A stretch of 64,000 bases of DNA from assembly GCA_027943335.1 (NCBI GenBank), contig BSBK01001302.1, positions 1,189,501-1,253,500 of the forward strand. Direction: 5' to 3'. A program made the translations under genes and the position numbers. Source of the DNA: Chamaecyparis obtusa. Its lineage: Eukaryota > Streptophyta > Pinopsida > Cupressales > Cupressaceae. The notes under the pieces were generated by a model that was not told the DNA's origin, did not search any database, and saw only the letters and a program-made list of their open reading frames with translations. Numbering within the stretch: the first letter of the stretch is position 1; each line of letters begins with the position of its first letter. Positions 22,496 through 35,216 of the stretch are shown one piece after another.

Positions 22496-24050
22496 TGTTG
22501 GAGTACAATACCACTGAGAGGGGGGATGAATCAATGGTATGTAAAATTTGCAAGATCTTAGATAATATTTTTAACACAAAAAATGTGGGGACTTAAAGAA
22601 CCTTGTTATCAAGTCAACATGGACAACTATGATGAATGTGAACTTAAAAGATAGTGAATAAGTAACCATGCAAATAAAATCAACTTAATGATTGTATAGC
22701 ACATGATGACCACATTAGCATGAGATACAAACAAATCAAGAATAATAACAAATTCATAACACAAGATATGTCCTAAGTGGAAAACCCTTTAGGTAAAAAA
22801 ACCACTCGAAATTGCCTCACTAGCTTAAATAAAATACTTTTTACAAACACCTTACTAGATGTGTTGCTTCACTAACAAAGATGCCTCACTAGCTAAATAA
22901 CTATCGCACTAACATAAATGCCCCATTGGCCTTATCAACAATTTCTTGGACTTACAATGTCTCGCTAGACTTACAATGCCTTTTCAATACAATTTCTCAT
23001 ACACAGAGTCAAAAAAATTGATCCTGTATAGTTTCTACAACCTAATGCCATACATGATTGAACGCAAATAAGACTTTGTGTTTTTCAAAGCATGATACTA
23101 TGTTATAAGATACTATAGCCTCAATCAGGTATTTCTGATTAGTGTATCTAAGTGTGCACAACTAACATAAATGTATTTCATTAAAGACCAAAATGCCTTT
23201 GTGTCTGCTTTATTACATCAATCTGTTTATGCTCAATATATAGGATATTAAAACATTGTTGAACTTATTCTCAAACTGTTTCATATGAACCGATTACAAC
23301 TTATGCTTATGATTCAACATCATAAATGATCACTCATTACTAATCCTTGATCAAAACCCTTTTAATGTCATGCTTTTGAATATAAATAATAAATATATCT
23401 ATGTCTTTTAAGTATAAACTGCCTATCTATGTCACAATAATATTTGGATTATGATCAATAAACAAATTATCATAAGTGTAATAATTTTGAATTTGAACCT
23501 TTATTTCTACCATCAAAACTTTATCATCTTAAACCCTTTCTTAATTAACCGCTTACTACTCCAACTACGGTGAAGAGGTATGACATTTATCACAGACTTT
23601 ACCATACTCAGGTTCATATTTTAATAGACTCAACCACATAACTACTACTTGGGTTAGACAATAGGGACCTTTAGTTACTCAAACTCGAGTCACAAATTTA
23701 ACAACAGAGACCACACAAGAGTTCAAGAATCACAATATACATGTCAACTATTTGCAAACACTCTAAATCAAGTTGAGATAGATAACCACAATTAACAAAT
23801 ACAAGATGGTAAAGCTCGAGAGTAAAATAAATGCATGTAAGACAAGATTAACTACTCCTATCATAACCCAAAGATTATCGACATGTATGAAAATGCAAGT
23901 AAAAAATAAGATCACTAACATGTATGTCTGCAACATTACATAGTGAAGAAACATTAACAAGGTAACTATAGGGTTAAGATATAAAAACAAATTGAGCCAT
24001 ATTGTAAGCAATGATACTTGAAACAACATATTCAAGTAAGAGGCTCAAGA
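22496..24050 (+). repeat. Probable old LTR or LTR fragment
   Basis: Begins TGTTGGAGTACAATACCACT followed by a G-run and GATGAATCA, and later has a TAAGTGGAAAACCC block with CCACTCG. These features are like LTR starts of plant retrotransposons that I have seen. No partner LTR or coding region is identified in the window and the right border is uncertain. Confidence 0.3.
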
Positions 24051-27000
24051 CTATAGCTTTTTACAGTGGTTTCTATGTATGACAAATAGTGGTGAAAACA
24101 TCATACCCATTGACATGACAAGACCTTAATAAAAAATAAATGAAACATTTGAGAAATAGACGAAAGAGAAACAACATAGGAAAAATGAATGAGAACACCT
24201 GAAACAAAACTAAGTTGCAAATCTTTCAGAATCTTGTATGCTCTACCTCCATACCGTTCCAAATCACAACTGCAAATGTTAACTAATCAAACTTCCATCT
24301 CAACCATAATCACTATGGTGGCCATGTGAGAGAAACTATAACGGTGATTTCCAAATGTCGTGCCCTAACAGGAAGAGTCCTAGCTCGAGAGAGATAGGGT
24401 TTGCAAATTTACATCATTCTTTATTATATGAATGCCAAAATGGACTAATACAAAACTTTATCTTTCACCATACAAAATTTTGATAAGAATGGCTTTAAAT
24501 GTACTAAGCTTAATCTCAATTACATGAAGGGTATTAGGGGGGCTACCAAAATGCCTTACCTAGTAACAACTTTGAAGTGTCATGGTCACGACATGTGTGA
24601 CATATAAAAAAATGAATAGTTAATACCACCTTATCATCACCATATATACTTGATATAAGAATTTGAACATAAGAATTAATGTTTCTATGGTGTTGATTAT
24701 GTGAATAAATGTATAAAACTATATACTGATTTACAATAAGGTACAAAAATTGATCAAAACAAGGGATTCTAGACATGATATAATAACAATGATTGATCAC
24801 ATGTTACCACTGCAAACTAATCAAACCAAAACTGAGGATGATGCTAAAATGATATGCAATCAAATTGAACTAATTATACACAACAAATAAACTTTTTGCA
24901 CCTGAATGATGATACAAGCATATGTGAAGCTAAATACAAATGAAATATGAACCTCATGTTACCACTGATCTCATATCCAATGTGATTCCCAAGTTATCAC
25001 AAATAGTAAGGATGTAAACTGAGCAAACTAGCCATAAGATATCACAAGATGTTCCAATCCGGATCATAAGATATCACAACTGAACATCATAATACTACCA
25101 TGACCATCATCATAATGCTGCCACATTGTTAGTGTGTTTGGAAGCAAGGACAACAAAGGTGAGGAGCAACAAGTTTCTTTGGGTTGGAAATGATTTTCAA
25201 AGTGGGTATTTCAATCAACTAGCAATCTATTTGGTCATTCAATCCTTGGTGGAAGGATTGCAAATGGCATCTTGATGCATCATTTTATGTAAGACTCATA
25301 AAAGATATATGTGGCTTTCTCCTCACATTACTATGGTTGGTTAGTTGAACCATTGATAAGTTGGTTGGCTAAACCATCTCTAACAACTCCAATCTTCTTT
25401 GGGAACTTGGAATTATAGATGCTAGACTATGTGATTAGCTATTCTTGAGCATAAATTGGCTCATTTTTCCTTGTCTATTATTTATCAAGGCCTTTTAGTT
25501 GGCTATTGTTTGATACATTTGGGAGTTTCTAATCCTCATTGGGCATTTTGTGGATAATCGGAGAGTCCAAAGCATCTTTTTTGGTTTGGGATGAGAGCTC
25601 AAGAAGAATGAAATTAGATTTATGATTTCTTAAGGCATTTTGGACATGTTTTTTTATGGCATATGGTTGTATTGAGGAACTATTCTTATCTCCCTTTCAA
25701 ATATACCCAAATTTGGTATGCTTTTATAATGGAGATTCTGGAAAAATAGTATTTCTATAAATTTTTTGAGATGTTCTTTTATATTCATTCTCTCTTTACA
25801 TTAAAGCTATGATTTATGTTGATGTGCTTATTGAAGTTTAGGTGCAAGCTAACAAAGTTGCACATGAAGTAGTCGATCTTTAGGTGCTTTTGGACCACTT
25901 GACCGAGTAATGCTCCCTACATTGTTGCTAGAGTTTTACCTCTCTCCTCGTCCTCTCCTCAAGAATGTCACCATGGTTGCAACTAGCCAACCAAAAGAAA
26001 TCATGGTCCTAAGTACCATTGCTCTTAGTATTCTTGTAATTTGTCCTAGCCCTCACGACCACCTTTGCCTCTTCTCAAAAGTGTGGTGCTCTTAATTGGT
26101 TAGAGTTTAGCAAGCTTCCTTGACTAGAGCTAGTTATTTCTTCAATAAGTACCCGAAAACCTTCGAAATGTATTCCTAAAGAAGGTACAGTACGTAGTTT
26201 GAAATTGGTTGATAGTAATTGTATATTTAATAATGTTTTGCGAAAAACTAATTATAAAGATCCCTCTTCTAAAAGTATATTAGTTAATATTTTTATATTT
26301 TATTCAAACATGACCCTTTAATTTGTTATCTCTTATTCAAACTTGATCCAATTTAATAGATAAAAGATTTCACCCATACTTTTTTAATGTTTTACTATTA
26401 TCCTTTAGTTTAATTAAAAATGATACAAACTTATTCAATTTTAAAAAAAGGTAAAGTAAAATCTCATCACAACAATCTAATTATATCAATTACCCTCTTT
26501 CCTTCATGTTTTGGGGCCGAAAACAAATCTGCCAGTCGTTGAGATGTGAACATTCACTCCAAAACAAGAACTTTTTACCACCATGAACTTACTGCGCACT
26601 ATATTCGACTCTTCGATTGTGTGCAGACTGGCTTCATCTTTAGAGGAAATCATTTACAGTCTATATATAAAAATGGTAGACGGTGAGGGCATTTAACTCT
26701 AAATCCATTTTTTTTAACTCATTTCCAAGCCCAATTTAGGACCTAAAATATACCTATACAAGTAGTGCCACAAAATCTGGCATTAGCTCCTCTTAAAAAC
26801 ACTACTGATACAGATTCTAACATTCACTTTATTTTTTTTTATTAGATTTTTCCAGTGTTATTTGGGGACGCGTTGGAAATTTAAAAACCATCTTTGGCTG
26901 TTTCATAAAATTAATTTAAATAATGTTTGAGCTTTGATAATGTCATATGTTAAGATTCTATGATGTATATAAATATGCTTTATTCATATTTTCATACAAA

Positions 27001-27940
27001 TATTTAAAAAAATTCTTATATTTTAAAAAAAATTATTTATTATATAGTCCTCCCCACTACCATCCCATCCCCTGTTCCAGAGAAAAAATTTGTCCCCGAA
27101 ACCGTTTCCCCATCCCCTCCCCTGTTCCAAAAACTGAGGGTAACATAGGATTTTTTACAATTACGAGACTGTTTGTTGCTGTTTCTAGCTACATCTTGGG
27201 TGTTGTTTAATGACAATGGGGCAGAATCTAGATGGATGTCAAACTTAATATCCAAATCTGATCATAATTAGAGAATAGGCAGGTCCTCTGCTAATTGATC
27301 CCTCTCCAGTTTTGTATAGTGACCTGAATTTGTTCTTCTCTCATGGATATCAATTGTAAGAAAGGTGTAATTTATGAGGCACCAAAAGCTTCCTCCCTCT
27401 GAAAGCAGATTCTATAGTGGGTGTGTTCCTATTAATTTGTTAGGAAAAAGATAATAATGGCTTGAATCTTTCTGCATGTAGTTGTTTAGCCAAAAAGTAA
27501 TTTGTGGTTCAAGTGTATGCTTGTTCAAATTATTATAATCCTCTATACATATACAAAGAGAGAGAGTGATGCTGTCATCTATATATTCTGAAGTAATTCA
27601 ATATCTTCACACAATTAATCTGCCCTTAAAAATGCTATAATTTCTCAGATCCATTAGGTTTTCTAAATAGAAGGGGCTAGACAGACACCATGCCTTCACA
27701 ATAAATTATTTTTGAGCCAAGTTAAAAAAAAAAAACATTTGAAGGCCAAATCTAACTTTACAAACTAGCTCAACTCCATTTCAAATTCAGTATGACATGA
27801 ACTGGTTGGAACCAATCTCAATAAATTATGCATCCAAATCATTGAACATGTACCCAGAACTGATCTTCAATATATAATTGAAAAAGTATAAATGATTGAA
27901 ACATACAGTTTAGCCAATATTATGTCCATCCCAGTTGAAG
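24051..27940. other. Intergenic AT-rich sequence
   Basis: No gene recognised on either strand. Only short unsupported open frames occur (for example 25910-26095). It contains homopolymer runs and a short GAGA run at 27560. The stretch to the left of the PEX11B stop codon (27700-27943) must include that gene's 3' UTR. Confidence 0.4.
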
Positions 27941-27943
27941 TGT

Positions 27944-28660
27944 TTATGAAGGCCAGTTTCTGTACCAACCAGCCCAGGCAGAAACAAGTCCACTGATCCC
28001 CAGAGTTAATGTATGATTACAGAATGGATTAGGCTCAATATCTGCTATTGCTATAAACAAGTCTGCAACATTAGCAGATAGGGCCATGACCTGCATAATC
28101 CTCTGGCTCCTCACATTACTCAATTTCTTCCTCTTCTCCTCCACAACAACAGACTCACATACACTATTCATCTCTTCTATCTCCCCCCTAAGCTGCTTCT
28201 CCAACCTGATTCCTTTACTAACATTAATCAAATCAGAAATTATGAAAAATATGTAACCAAATGCCTCACCAAAAGCAGAGATGAAGCTCATTTGCCTGGC
28301 CAAATGGGTGTTTAGGACTCCAATCCTGGCTAACCAGAGAAGATGGTCAAAGAAGAAATAAACCATTTCTCCACCATTAGCAAGCACTGCTAAAGTTTGA
28401 AGCTTCCAGTTGGGTTCCTGATTTCTCCTCAGGGTGTTGAATCCTGTCAAGAATCTCCCTGTCCTGAAAGCCTTTCTGCCAAGTCCAGAGGACACTTCCC
28501 AGTTTTTGGCCCTCTCTGCCATTGAAGAATAGTTGTTTTTCTGCAACTGCCAATGAGCCAATTTCGATACATATTGAAATGTCTTGACAAGTTTGTCTAT
28601 GCCATCTCGTTTAGCCAGGAATATCACCAGCTTGTCCACTGAATCCTTTCTAGTCCCCAT
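27944..28660 (-). CDS. PEX11B: Peroxisomal membrane protein 11B-like (peroxin-11)
   Basis: Intact 238-residue, single-exon gene. PEX11 proteins bend and elongate the peroxisome membrane to start proliferation and division. The sequence begins MGTRKDSVDKLVIFLAKRD, then GIDKLVKTFQYVSKLAHW, and GLGRKAFRTGRFLTGFN: the amphipathic N-terminal helices of the family. Hydrophobic segments follow near residues 90-110 (MVYFFFDHLLWLARIG), 125-145 (FGEAFGYIFFIISDLI) and at the C-terminus, which ends SAWAGWYRNWPS. The C-terminal block FCNHT-LGISG is the plant PEX11B (rice PEX11-4) signature, unlike the shorter C/D/E group. Length fits the family. The start is the first Met upstream of conserved sequence. 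It stands alone between repeats and is the only apparently functional host gene here. Confidence 0.95.
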   Translation of the reverse strand: MGTRKDSVDKLVIFLAKRDGIDKLVKTFQYVSKLAHWQLQKNNYSSMAERAKNWEVSSGLGRKAFRTGRFLTGFNTLRRNQEPNWKLQTLAVLANGGEMVYFFFDHLLWLARIGVLNTHLARQMSFISAFGEAFGYIFFIISDLINVSKGIRLEKQLRGEIEEMNSVCESVVVEEKRKKLSNVRSQRIMQVMALSANVADLFIAIADIEPNPFCNHTLTLGISGLVSAWAGWYRNWPS

Positions 28661-28719
28661 TTTTTAAGTTTCAGGTGCACTTACTCTGAAGTAGGATTAG
28701 TGTAAATTACTCTCTCCCA

Positions 28720-28728
28720 AAACCCTAA
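28720..28728. promoter_or_regulatory. Telo-box upstream of PEX11B
   Basis: AAACCCTAA about 60 bp upstream of the PEX11B ATG (plus strand as written). This motif is common in the 5' regions of actively expressed plant genes. Its role here is inferred only. Confidence 0.35.
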
Positions 28729-28729
28729 T

Positions 28730-30174
28730 TTTAGTTCAGGATGAACATCATCTCACAGAACTGAATGAATATGAGTACATTTCTGAAGTTCAAGCTCATG
28801 ACATAAGAGTCTTTCCACCATTAAATCTCTTGAACATTAGTTAAGATGTGAAGACTGCAAAAACGCCCCTGAAATTGACGAACCTTGGTGTATCCATTGC
28901 CATTTAGCGTTTAATCCATTGTTATCATTATCCGCCATCCATAAGCTTCAGCACAACCACAAAACTAAAGATATCTTTTTTTTTACCGTGTTATCTTCAA
29001 ATACTTTGTGTGGCTTGTCTTGCCATTTAATTTAAAACCTAAGCACTTCGACAGAAAATTGAAAATGGCCATTTTTTTTGGACACACATTTTAATCACCC
29101 AGATAATTTGATGGATTTAAAATATGTTGAGTTGGGTTCGGTGTTCAGAGTGGTTTAAGAATAGACTTCGTAGCTTGTAACACATGTAATGTTTTTTTTT
29201 TAAGAAAATAAATAAATAAAATATATTTGTTGTTTATAAAGAGGGGTAGTAAAAAGGTGTATTTAAAAAGTGTATAGAGTTAAAGTTTAAAATAAAAGAT
29301 AAAAACAATTTTAATAAGGTTAATTTTGAATATTTTAAATATAAAAAGTTGTTATGCAGTAAGAATAACATCAACAATATGGGGATTACAATTTTTTGAT
29401 GTATCTAAAATATTAGTGAGGTTATTCATAAAAAGGGGCAAAGGCAACTAAGACGGCTAAGACCAATGGTTGGCTTCATGATCTCTAGAGCCTTGAAGTT
29501 AGTAGCAACGAAACTAAAAATCTTCGAACTCTTTTGGCAAATTGAATGTGACCACACCTATGTCCATGAGCTGGACAAAGGTAGAAGTTAAAACTTTGGC
29601 AATCATGCAAGGACATTACCTCAATGATCTAAGAGTTCCTATAGATTCTTAAATTCGAGTGTAACCTTGAATGTGATCACAAGTGTTCAGGCTTCAAATA
29701 CCTAAAAAGGAAAATCACGAGAACATGCTTCCATGAAGGATGTTGAAGCTTTCCACAATGCTAAATTTGAAGAATATGGCGGGACAAAATCCCTTGGATC
29801 CTTGATGCTTGTTACTCGAATGCTTGTATAGATTGTATGTCCAAATGATGGGGGTAAACTTGCTTTCATACCTCTCCCTAGCATTTATGGGTGTGAATTT
29901 CAGAGAAAGCTAACACAGCTTTAGATTTCTCACTCCTACATGCTAACCATTGCACGTTTGAAATTTAGGGCCAAATTGGAGGGAGCAAGTGACACAAGGT
30001 GACCCAATCCCCCCAATACAAGTGCAATTTAGGACTTGAGGTTTAGAATGCTAGGAGGAAGCTAGAATTTTAGTTAGAATTGAGTTGGAATAACATGACC
30101 AAGTGCAAGAGGCCATGCATGCTAAAATAGGGCCTAGATGAGCAAGAAATTGCATAGGGGTACAATTTATGATG
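28730..30174. other. Intergenic sequence left of the chromovirus
   Basis: AT-rich sequence. It includes the PEX11B promoter at its left end. No gene or element is recognised. Confidence 0.4.
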
Positions 30175-30179
30175 CTATA
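30175..30179. repeat. Target-site duplication CTATA (left)
   Basis: CTATA directly before the element, repeated at 37999-38003. Confidence 0.9.
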
Positions 30180-31725
30180 TGATGCAGAGTGGCACAGTGG
30201 AAGGTTAATCTTCAAGACCTTTAAGTTCTAGTGCTCCCCAAACACTAAGTCTTCAACAAAACTCCTAAGAAGTGCCTCAACACTTTACTTTGATTTCTAT
30301 ATCCCTTCAACAATCCTAAGGATATCAACTTAATCCACAAATCCCCTTTTTCAACTTATCACAACAATCTACTAACTTGTTCCACAAACCGGCTACAGGA
30401 ACTAAGATGGAAATAGTTGAAGTTCCTGTCACTACTCACACATACACCTGAATGAATGATGGAATTTGGAGATGTTCAACTACCCAAACAATATCTCACA
30501 AGACCAACTCCTGGTCTACTCCAGCACTCCAAGAATCTTCCAAAGAACACAAACCTAGTAGGGCCCTAGCAGGCTTGGTTTTCAAAGGAAGACCAATGAA
30601 ATGGGTGCATAGATAGAAGACAGGCTTTAGGATCTCTTCAAGGGTATCTGAGAACACCTAATCCACCTTCTAATCACTTACTTTGCTCTTCTACAATACT
30701 GAATATGCAATTTCCTATAATTCAGGACCAAATACCTTCATATATTTGGCCTAGGGCTTGCAAGCAAAATTCCTTCCCTCTAACTCTACAACTCCTACTC
30801 CTAAAATATGAAAATGCATTCTTAGATCTTTCATCTACATTGGGTTTTGTGTAATTTGGGTGGTACAGTCGCGATCTATACCCCCATTTGCCCAAAACCC
30901 TTGTCTACCTAGGGTTTACCGGTTATTTGTAAAGAAAATGTTGTAACTCTGCAAAGGGATCACCAAAATGAATCAAACCAAGTGCATTAGGAAGATAACT
31001 CAACAATCTTGCCTCTCAAAACATCAATCTCTCACTCCCAGATCGTACACAATTGGAACAACGGGGTTTTTAACACAGAAAACCAGGGAATTTTTATTGA
31101 TAGTGTAAGAAATCCGTACATATGTCAACCTCTTTTATTGGGAATGTTGATAGACACATTTATACATCATTTCCATCGATCAACCACCTTTGATTTGGTT
31201 GGGATCAGTTATAACTCACTGATTTGTCTATTTGACAACTTGCGACAGAAAGTTGCAAAGTTGTTTAGCAACTTTTGAAAAGTTGCATAGCAACTTTTAT
31301 TGCAGCTTTGCATTTTTGGATCCTATGAAGTCTAAAGACTTTCTCACCTCTAAGAAACCTATGAAATCCTTTTCTAAAGTCTTTGCACTTTATTGAGACC
31401 ATATTCTATGTCCTACACCCTATCTTAGCCCTATAGGTCTCTAAGGTTCATGGTTTATAGAATCACCAAATGAACTTAGAGCCTTTACAAATGGGCTTTT
31501 TGTGAACTCAAAACTACTCTAAACATCTTTGTTGCCATGTTCTCTTATCATGAGCTAGTCTAAGATCTCAAGACAAGAAGAAACAAATATAGAGTGAAGA
31601 TATGCAATGGAAGGCTTAATACTGCCTTATTAGATCTTTGATGTGCCTCCATTGGTGAATGTCCTGAATGAATCCTTCAAATCATTACTTCAAATCCTGC
31701 CATGAGCTTAGAGTGCTCTGCACCA
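30180..31725 (-). repeat. 3' LTR of the chromovirus
   Basis: Minus-strand start TGGTGCAGAGCACTC at 31725, end CTCTGCATCA at 30180. Preceded on the minus strand by the polypurine tract AGAGGAGGGTAGTA (complement of 31726-31739). Near-identical to 36452-37998. Confidence 0.95.
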
Positions 31726-31776
31726 TACTACCCTCCTCTAAAGAACTCAAGTCCCTTGAGTTGGGATTGTGTCAAA

Positions 31777-32526
31777 CTAGTACCCTGCCTTTTCAATGTC
31801 TGCTTGGCTCATCCATGTAGCATCTTCAGTTGGTGTATCTTTCCATTTGACAAGGTAGGAGTAGTAGGTACCCCTTCTTGTTTGCTTGGTGATCTTCCTG
31901 TCCAAAATACATTCAATTTGAGGTGTTTGCACTTTAGGTAACTGAGATACATCAGCACTGTCATTTGGACCTGTTCCTAAATCAAAATTGTCAGTAGAAG
32001 GCTTATAAGCATAAAGATCAGAAATATTAAAGATTGGAGAGAGGCCTATGTCTGATGGAAGGTCAATTTTGTAGGCATTATTGCCACATTTCTTAAGCAC
32101 TTTGAATGGGCCTGCTTTCTTCATCATTAACTTAGTATACTGTCCTTTTGGCAACCTGTCCTTTTTAAGGTGTACCATGACTAGGTCACCCACTTTGAAA
32201 TGAAGGTCTCTTCTCTTCCTGTCTGCCTATTCCTTGTACTTTGCAGAAGTATGCTGGAGTCTGTCCTTCACCTGTTCCTGTATATCCTTCATGACTTGTG
32301 CAAAGTCTTCTGCTTGTGCACTTTTTCTATCCATATCCTTGATGTTTCTAAGTTCCAAAACTCCCCTTGGGTGGCTTCCATAAACAATTTGGAAGGGAGT
32401 CATACCAGTGCTCCTGTTCATTGAATCATTATAAGAGTATTCTGCCTGTGATAGGACTGTATCCCATGATCCTCCATGTTGTTGGGTCAGACATCTTAAT
32501 AGGTTACCTAAGGACCTGTTTATGAC
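31777..32526 (-). pseudogene. pol: Chromovirus integrase C-terminus and chromodomain
   Basis: Continues after the stop as VINRSLGNLLRC and then a frame with MTPFQIVYGSHPRG. One more TAG after AKYKE is probably CAG originally. Next comes the GPY/F-type module (GDLVMVHLKKDRLP, KAGPFKVLKKCGNNAYKIDLP) and, at the very end, a chromodomain (ECILDRKITKQTRRG, YLVKWKDTPTEDATWM). Chromodomains steer integration toward chromatin with specific histone marks. Confidence 0.88.
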
Positions 32527-33735
32527 CTATGTTTGCCCATCTGATTGTGGGTGGTAGGCAGATGAGAAATTCAAATTGGTCCCTAATCTCTTCCACAATA
32601 TTCTCCAAAAATGTCCTAAAAATTTAGGGTCTCTATCTGATACTATGGACATAGGTAAGCCATGTAACCTTACTATTTCCTTGAAAAATAAGCCAGCTAT
32701 ATGTGAAGCATCATGTGTTGTTCTACAAGGGATAAAGTGAGCCATCTTTGAAAACCTATCAACAACTACAAAGATGCTGTCATGACCTAATTTAGTCCTT
32801 GGCAATCCTAATACAAAGTCCATGCTTATAGAATCCCAAGGTTTGCATGGTATGGGTAAAGGATTGTATAACCCTGCATTAGAAGTGTGTCCTTTAGCCT
32901 TTTGACAAATTACGCAAACATCAACAAACTTTCTGACCTCTGACTGCATTTTAGGCCAGTAGTAGAACCTCTTCACTTGCTCTAGTGTCTTGTCTAGGCC
33001 AAAGTGCCCTGACATGCTCCCACAATGCTTTTCCTTTATTATATTCTCTCTACAAGATCCCCTTGGCACACAAAGTTGCCCACCTTTGAATAGTAGTCCA
33101 TCTTGAATAAGGTATTCTGCAAACTCAGTGTGATACTTGTCTCCCATTTCTTGGCATGTTTGATAGATTTCTTTAAAATCTTCATCCTTAGGATACATCT
33201 CTTTCATGACAGAGATTCCCACACTTTCAAGTTCTATGGTTTGCACCATGAGATTCCTCCTACTTAAAGCATCAGCAACTTTATTAACAATACCCTTTTT
33301 ATGCTTGATGGAGAATGTGTAGGCCTGCATGAATTCCATCCACTTTATATGCCTTTGACTTAGCTTATCCTGCTTGTTCAAAAAACTAAGAGCTTGATTG
33401 TCAGTGAAAACAATGAATTCTTTTGGTAACAAATAGTGTCTCCGCCTTTTAAGTGACTGTACCATTGCATAAAGTTCAAGGTCATAGATAGAGTATTTTT
33501 GCTTTGCATCATTAAGTTTTTCACTAAAAAAGGCCACAGGCCTGCCTTCTTGACTCAAGACTCCTCCTATGGCTTTGGTGCTTGCATCACACTCAACTGT
33601 GAAGACTTTATTGAAATCAAGGAATCTCAGGACTGGTTCTTGTGCAATCCTTTGTTTCATAATTTCAAATGTCTCTACTGCTTCCTTAGTCCACTCAAAA
33701 TGACACTTTCTTCCTCCCTTTATAGTATCAATCAT
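32527..33735 (-). pseudogene. pol: Chromovirus RNase H and integrase core
   Basis: 402 open codons. RNase H: VECDASTKAIGGVLSQ, YSIYDLELYAMVQSL, FTDNQALSFL, VADALSRR. Integrase zinc domain: HCGSMSGHFGLDKTLEQ and DVCVICQKAK. Core: MDFVLGLPRTKLGHD (first D) and VSDRDPKFLGHFW (second D). The frame stops at a TAG right after AYHPQSDGQT, exactly at the position of the third catalytic residue, Glu. Confidence 0.9.
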
Positions 33736-34202
33736 GGGTGCTGATATACCACTGAAGTTTTTGATGAATTTTCTATAAAAGTTACAAAGACCATGAAAGC
33801 TTTTAACTTCACTTGGGTATTAGGAGGTGGCCAATTCAAAATGGCCTCAATTTTAGAGGGATCCATCTTAAGACAGTCTTTTGAAATAACAAATCCTAGA
33901 AATATAAGCTCTTCCTTGACAAAGGTGCACTTCTCAAGGTTGATCTTCAAATCCTCATCATGTAGTCTTTTCAAAACAAGATCTATGTGTTTCAAGTGCT
34001 CATCTTCATCCTTGCTAAATATGAGGATGTCATCTAAATAAACAACTACAAATTTGTTCAAAAAGGGCTTGAGGACCTCATTCATGAGCCTCATAAAGGT
34101 ACTAGGGGCATTTGATAGCCCAAATGGCATGACAAGCCAATCATAAAGTCCTTCTGTGGTCTTGAAGGCAGTTTTCCATTCATCCCCCTCTCTTATCCTT
34201 AT
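33732..34202 (-). pseudogene. pol: Chromovirus RT catalytic region (frameshifted)
   Basis: Contains [20 protein letters not shown], the catalytic [10 protein letters not shown] and [18 protein letters not shown]. The frame then slips near 33820: a [17 protein letters not shown] sequence is encoded in a different frame from the preceding LNWPPPNTQ, implying a single-base deletion. The RNase H frame starts right after. Confidence 0.85.
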
Positions 34203-35210
34203 CTAGTGGTATCCACTTTTCAAATCTACCTTGGAATAGAAATTTGCCCCTCCTAAGCAATCAAGTAGGTCCTCCATTCTTGGCATTGGGAACCTATACC
34301 TTATGGTAATCTTGTTAATTGCCCTAGAATCTGTACAAAGTCTCCAAGTGCCTTCCTTTTTGGGTGCCAACACTGCAAGAACTGCACATGGACTCACACT
34401 TTTTGTAATCAAACCTTTAGACAGCAAATCCTCAATTTGTTTGGCAATCTCTGCATTCTGCTCTGGGGTCAGTTTATATGCTGCTTTATTGGGCAATGTT
34501 ACACCAGGGATAAGGTCTATACAGTGGCTAATTTCCCTTTTAGGTGGTAAGGAGGTTGGAACACTTCCTGCAACTATCCCATGATACCTTTCTAAAAGAG
34601 TTCTGTCTTCTTTTGGGCCAACATCCTCCCACCATTGTTCATTCTTGGGTTTGCCCATAGGTTTCACTAAGACTTCCTTCTTGGGCCTGGTTACTATAGC
34701 AAAGCATGGGGTGTCCTTTTCTTTCAAGGTCTGCATAAACTTCTTTTCCCCTACCAAGGCAACACTACTAACCACATGGTCTACCTTTCCATCATTAGGT
34801 AAGGGGTTCATAGTGTAATTAATGCCTCCTTTGGTTATAGTGTAGACATTAGTCTCCCCATCATGCCTGGATTTTACATCATATTGCCATGGTCTCCCTA
34901 ATAGGAGGTGGCAAGCATCCATATCAGTGATATCACAAAGAATTTTATCTACATACTCCCCTAGAGTAAACTCTATCCATACTTGCTCATTTACAAGTGT
35001 TTGTTTCTCTTTAGTAAGCCATGATGCTTTATAAGGACAGGGATGAGGTATTCTTTGCAATTTGAGTTTGTCTACCATCTCCCTAGATGCTAAGTTGTCG
35101 GTTGAACCAGAATCAACAATCAATTTACATACCTTGCCTTTTACCTTACAATTGGTCCGAAACAGGGCTTTCCTTTGTGGAGGTTCAACAGGGTTTGGCA
35201 CCTTCAACAA
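34203..35210 (-). pseudogene. pol: Chromovirus protease and RT N-terminus
   Basis: In the same frame as gag after one TAA. Protease active site VDSGSTDNLAS, then LLGRPWQYD. RT fingers include HCIDLIPGVTLPN, EIAKQIEDLLSKGLI and WRLCTDSRAINKITIRYRF, ending KVDLKSGYH. The TAG after GYH sits where the family has Gln (motif SGYHQIR), consistent with a CAG-to-TAG change. Confidence 0.88.
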
Positions 35211-35216
35211 TGTCCT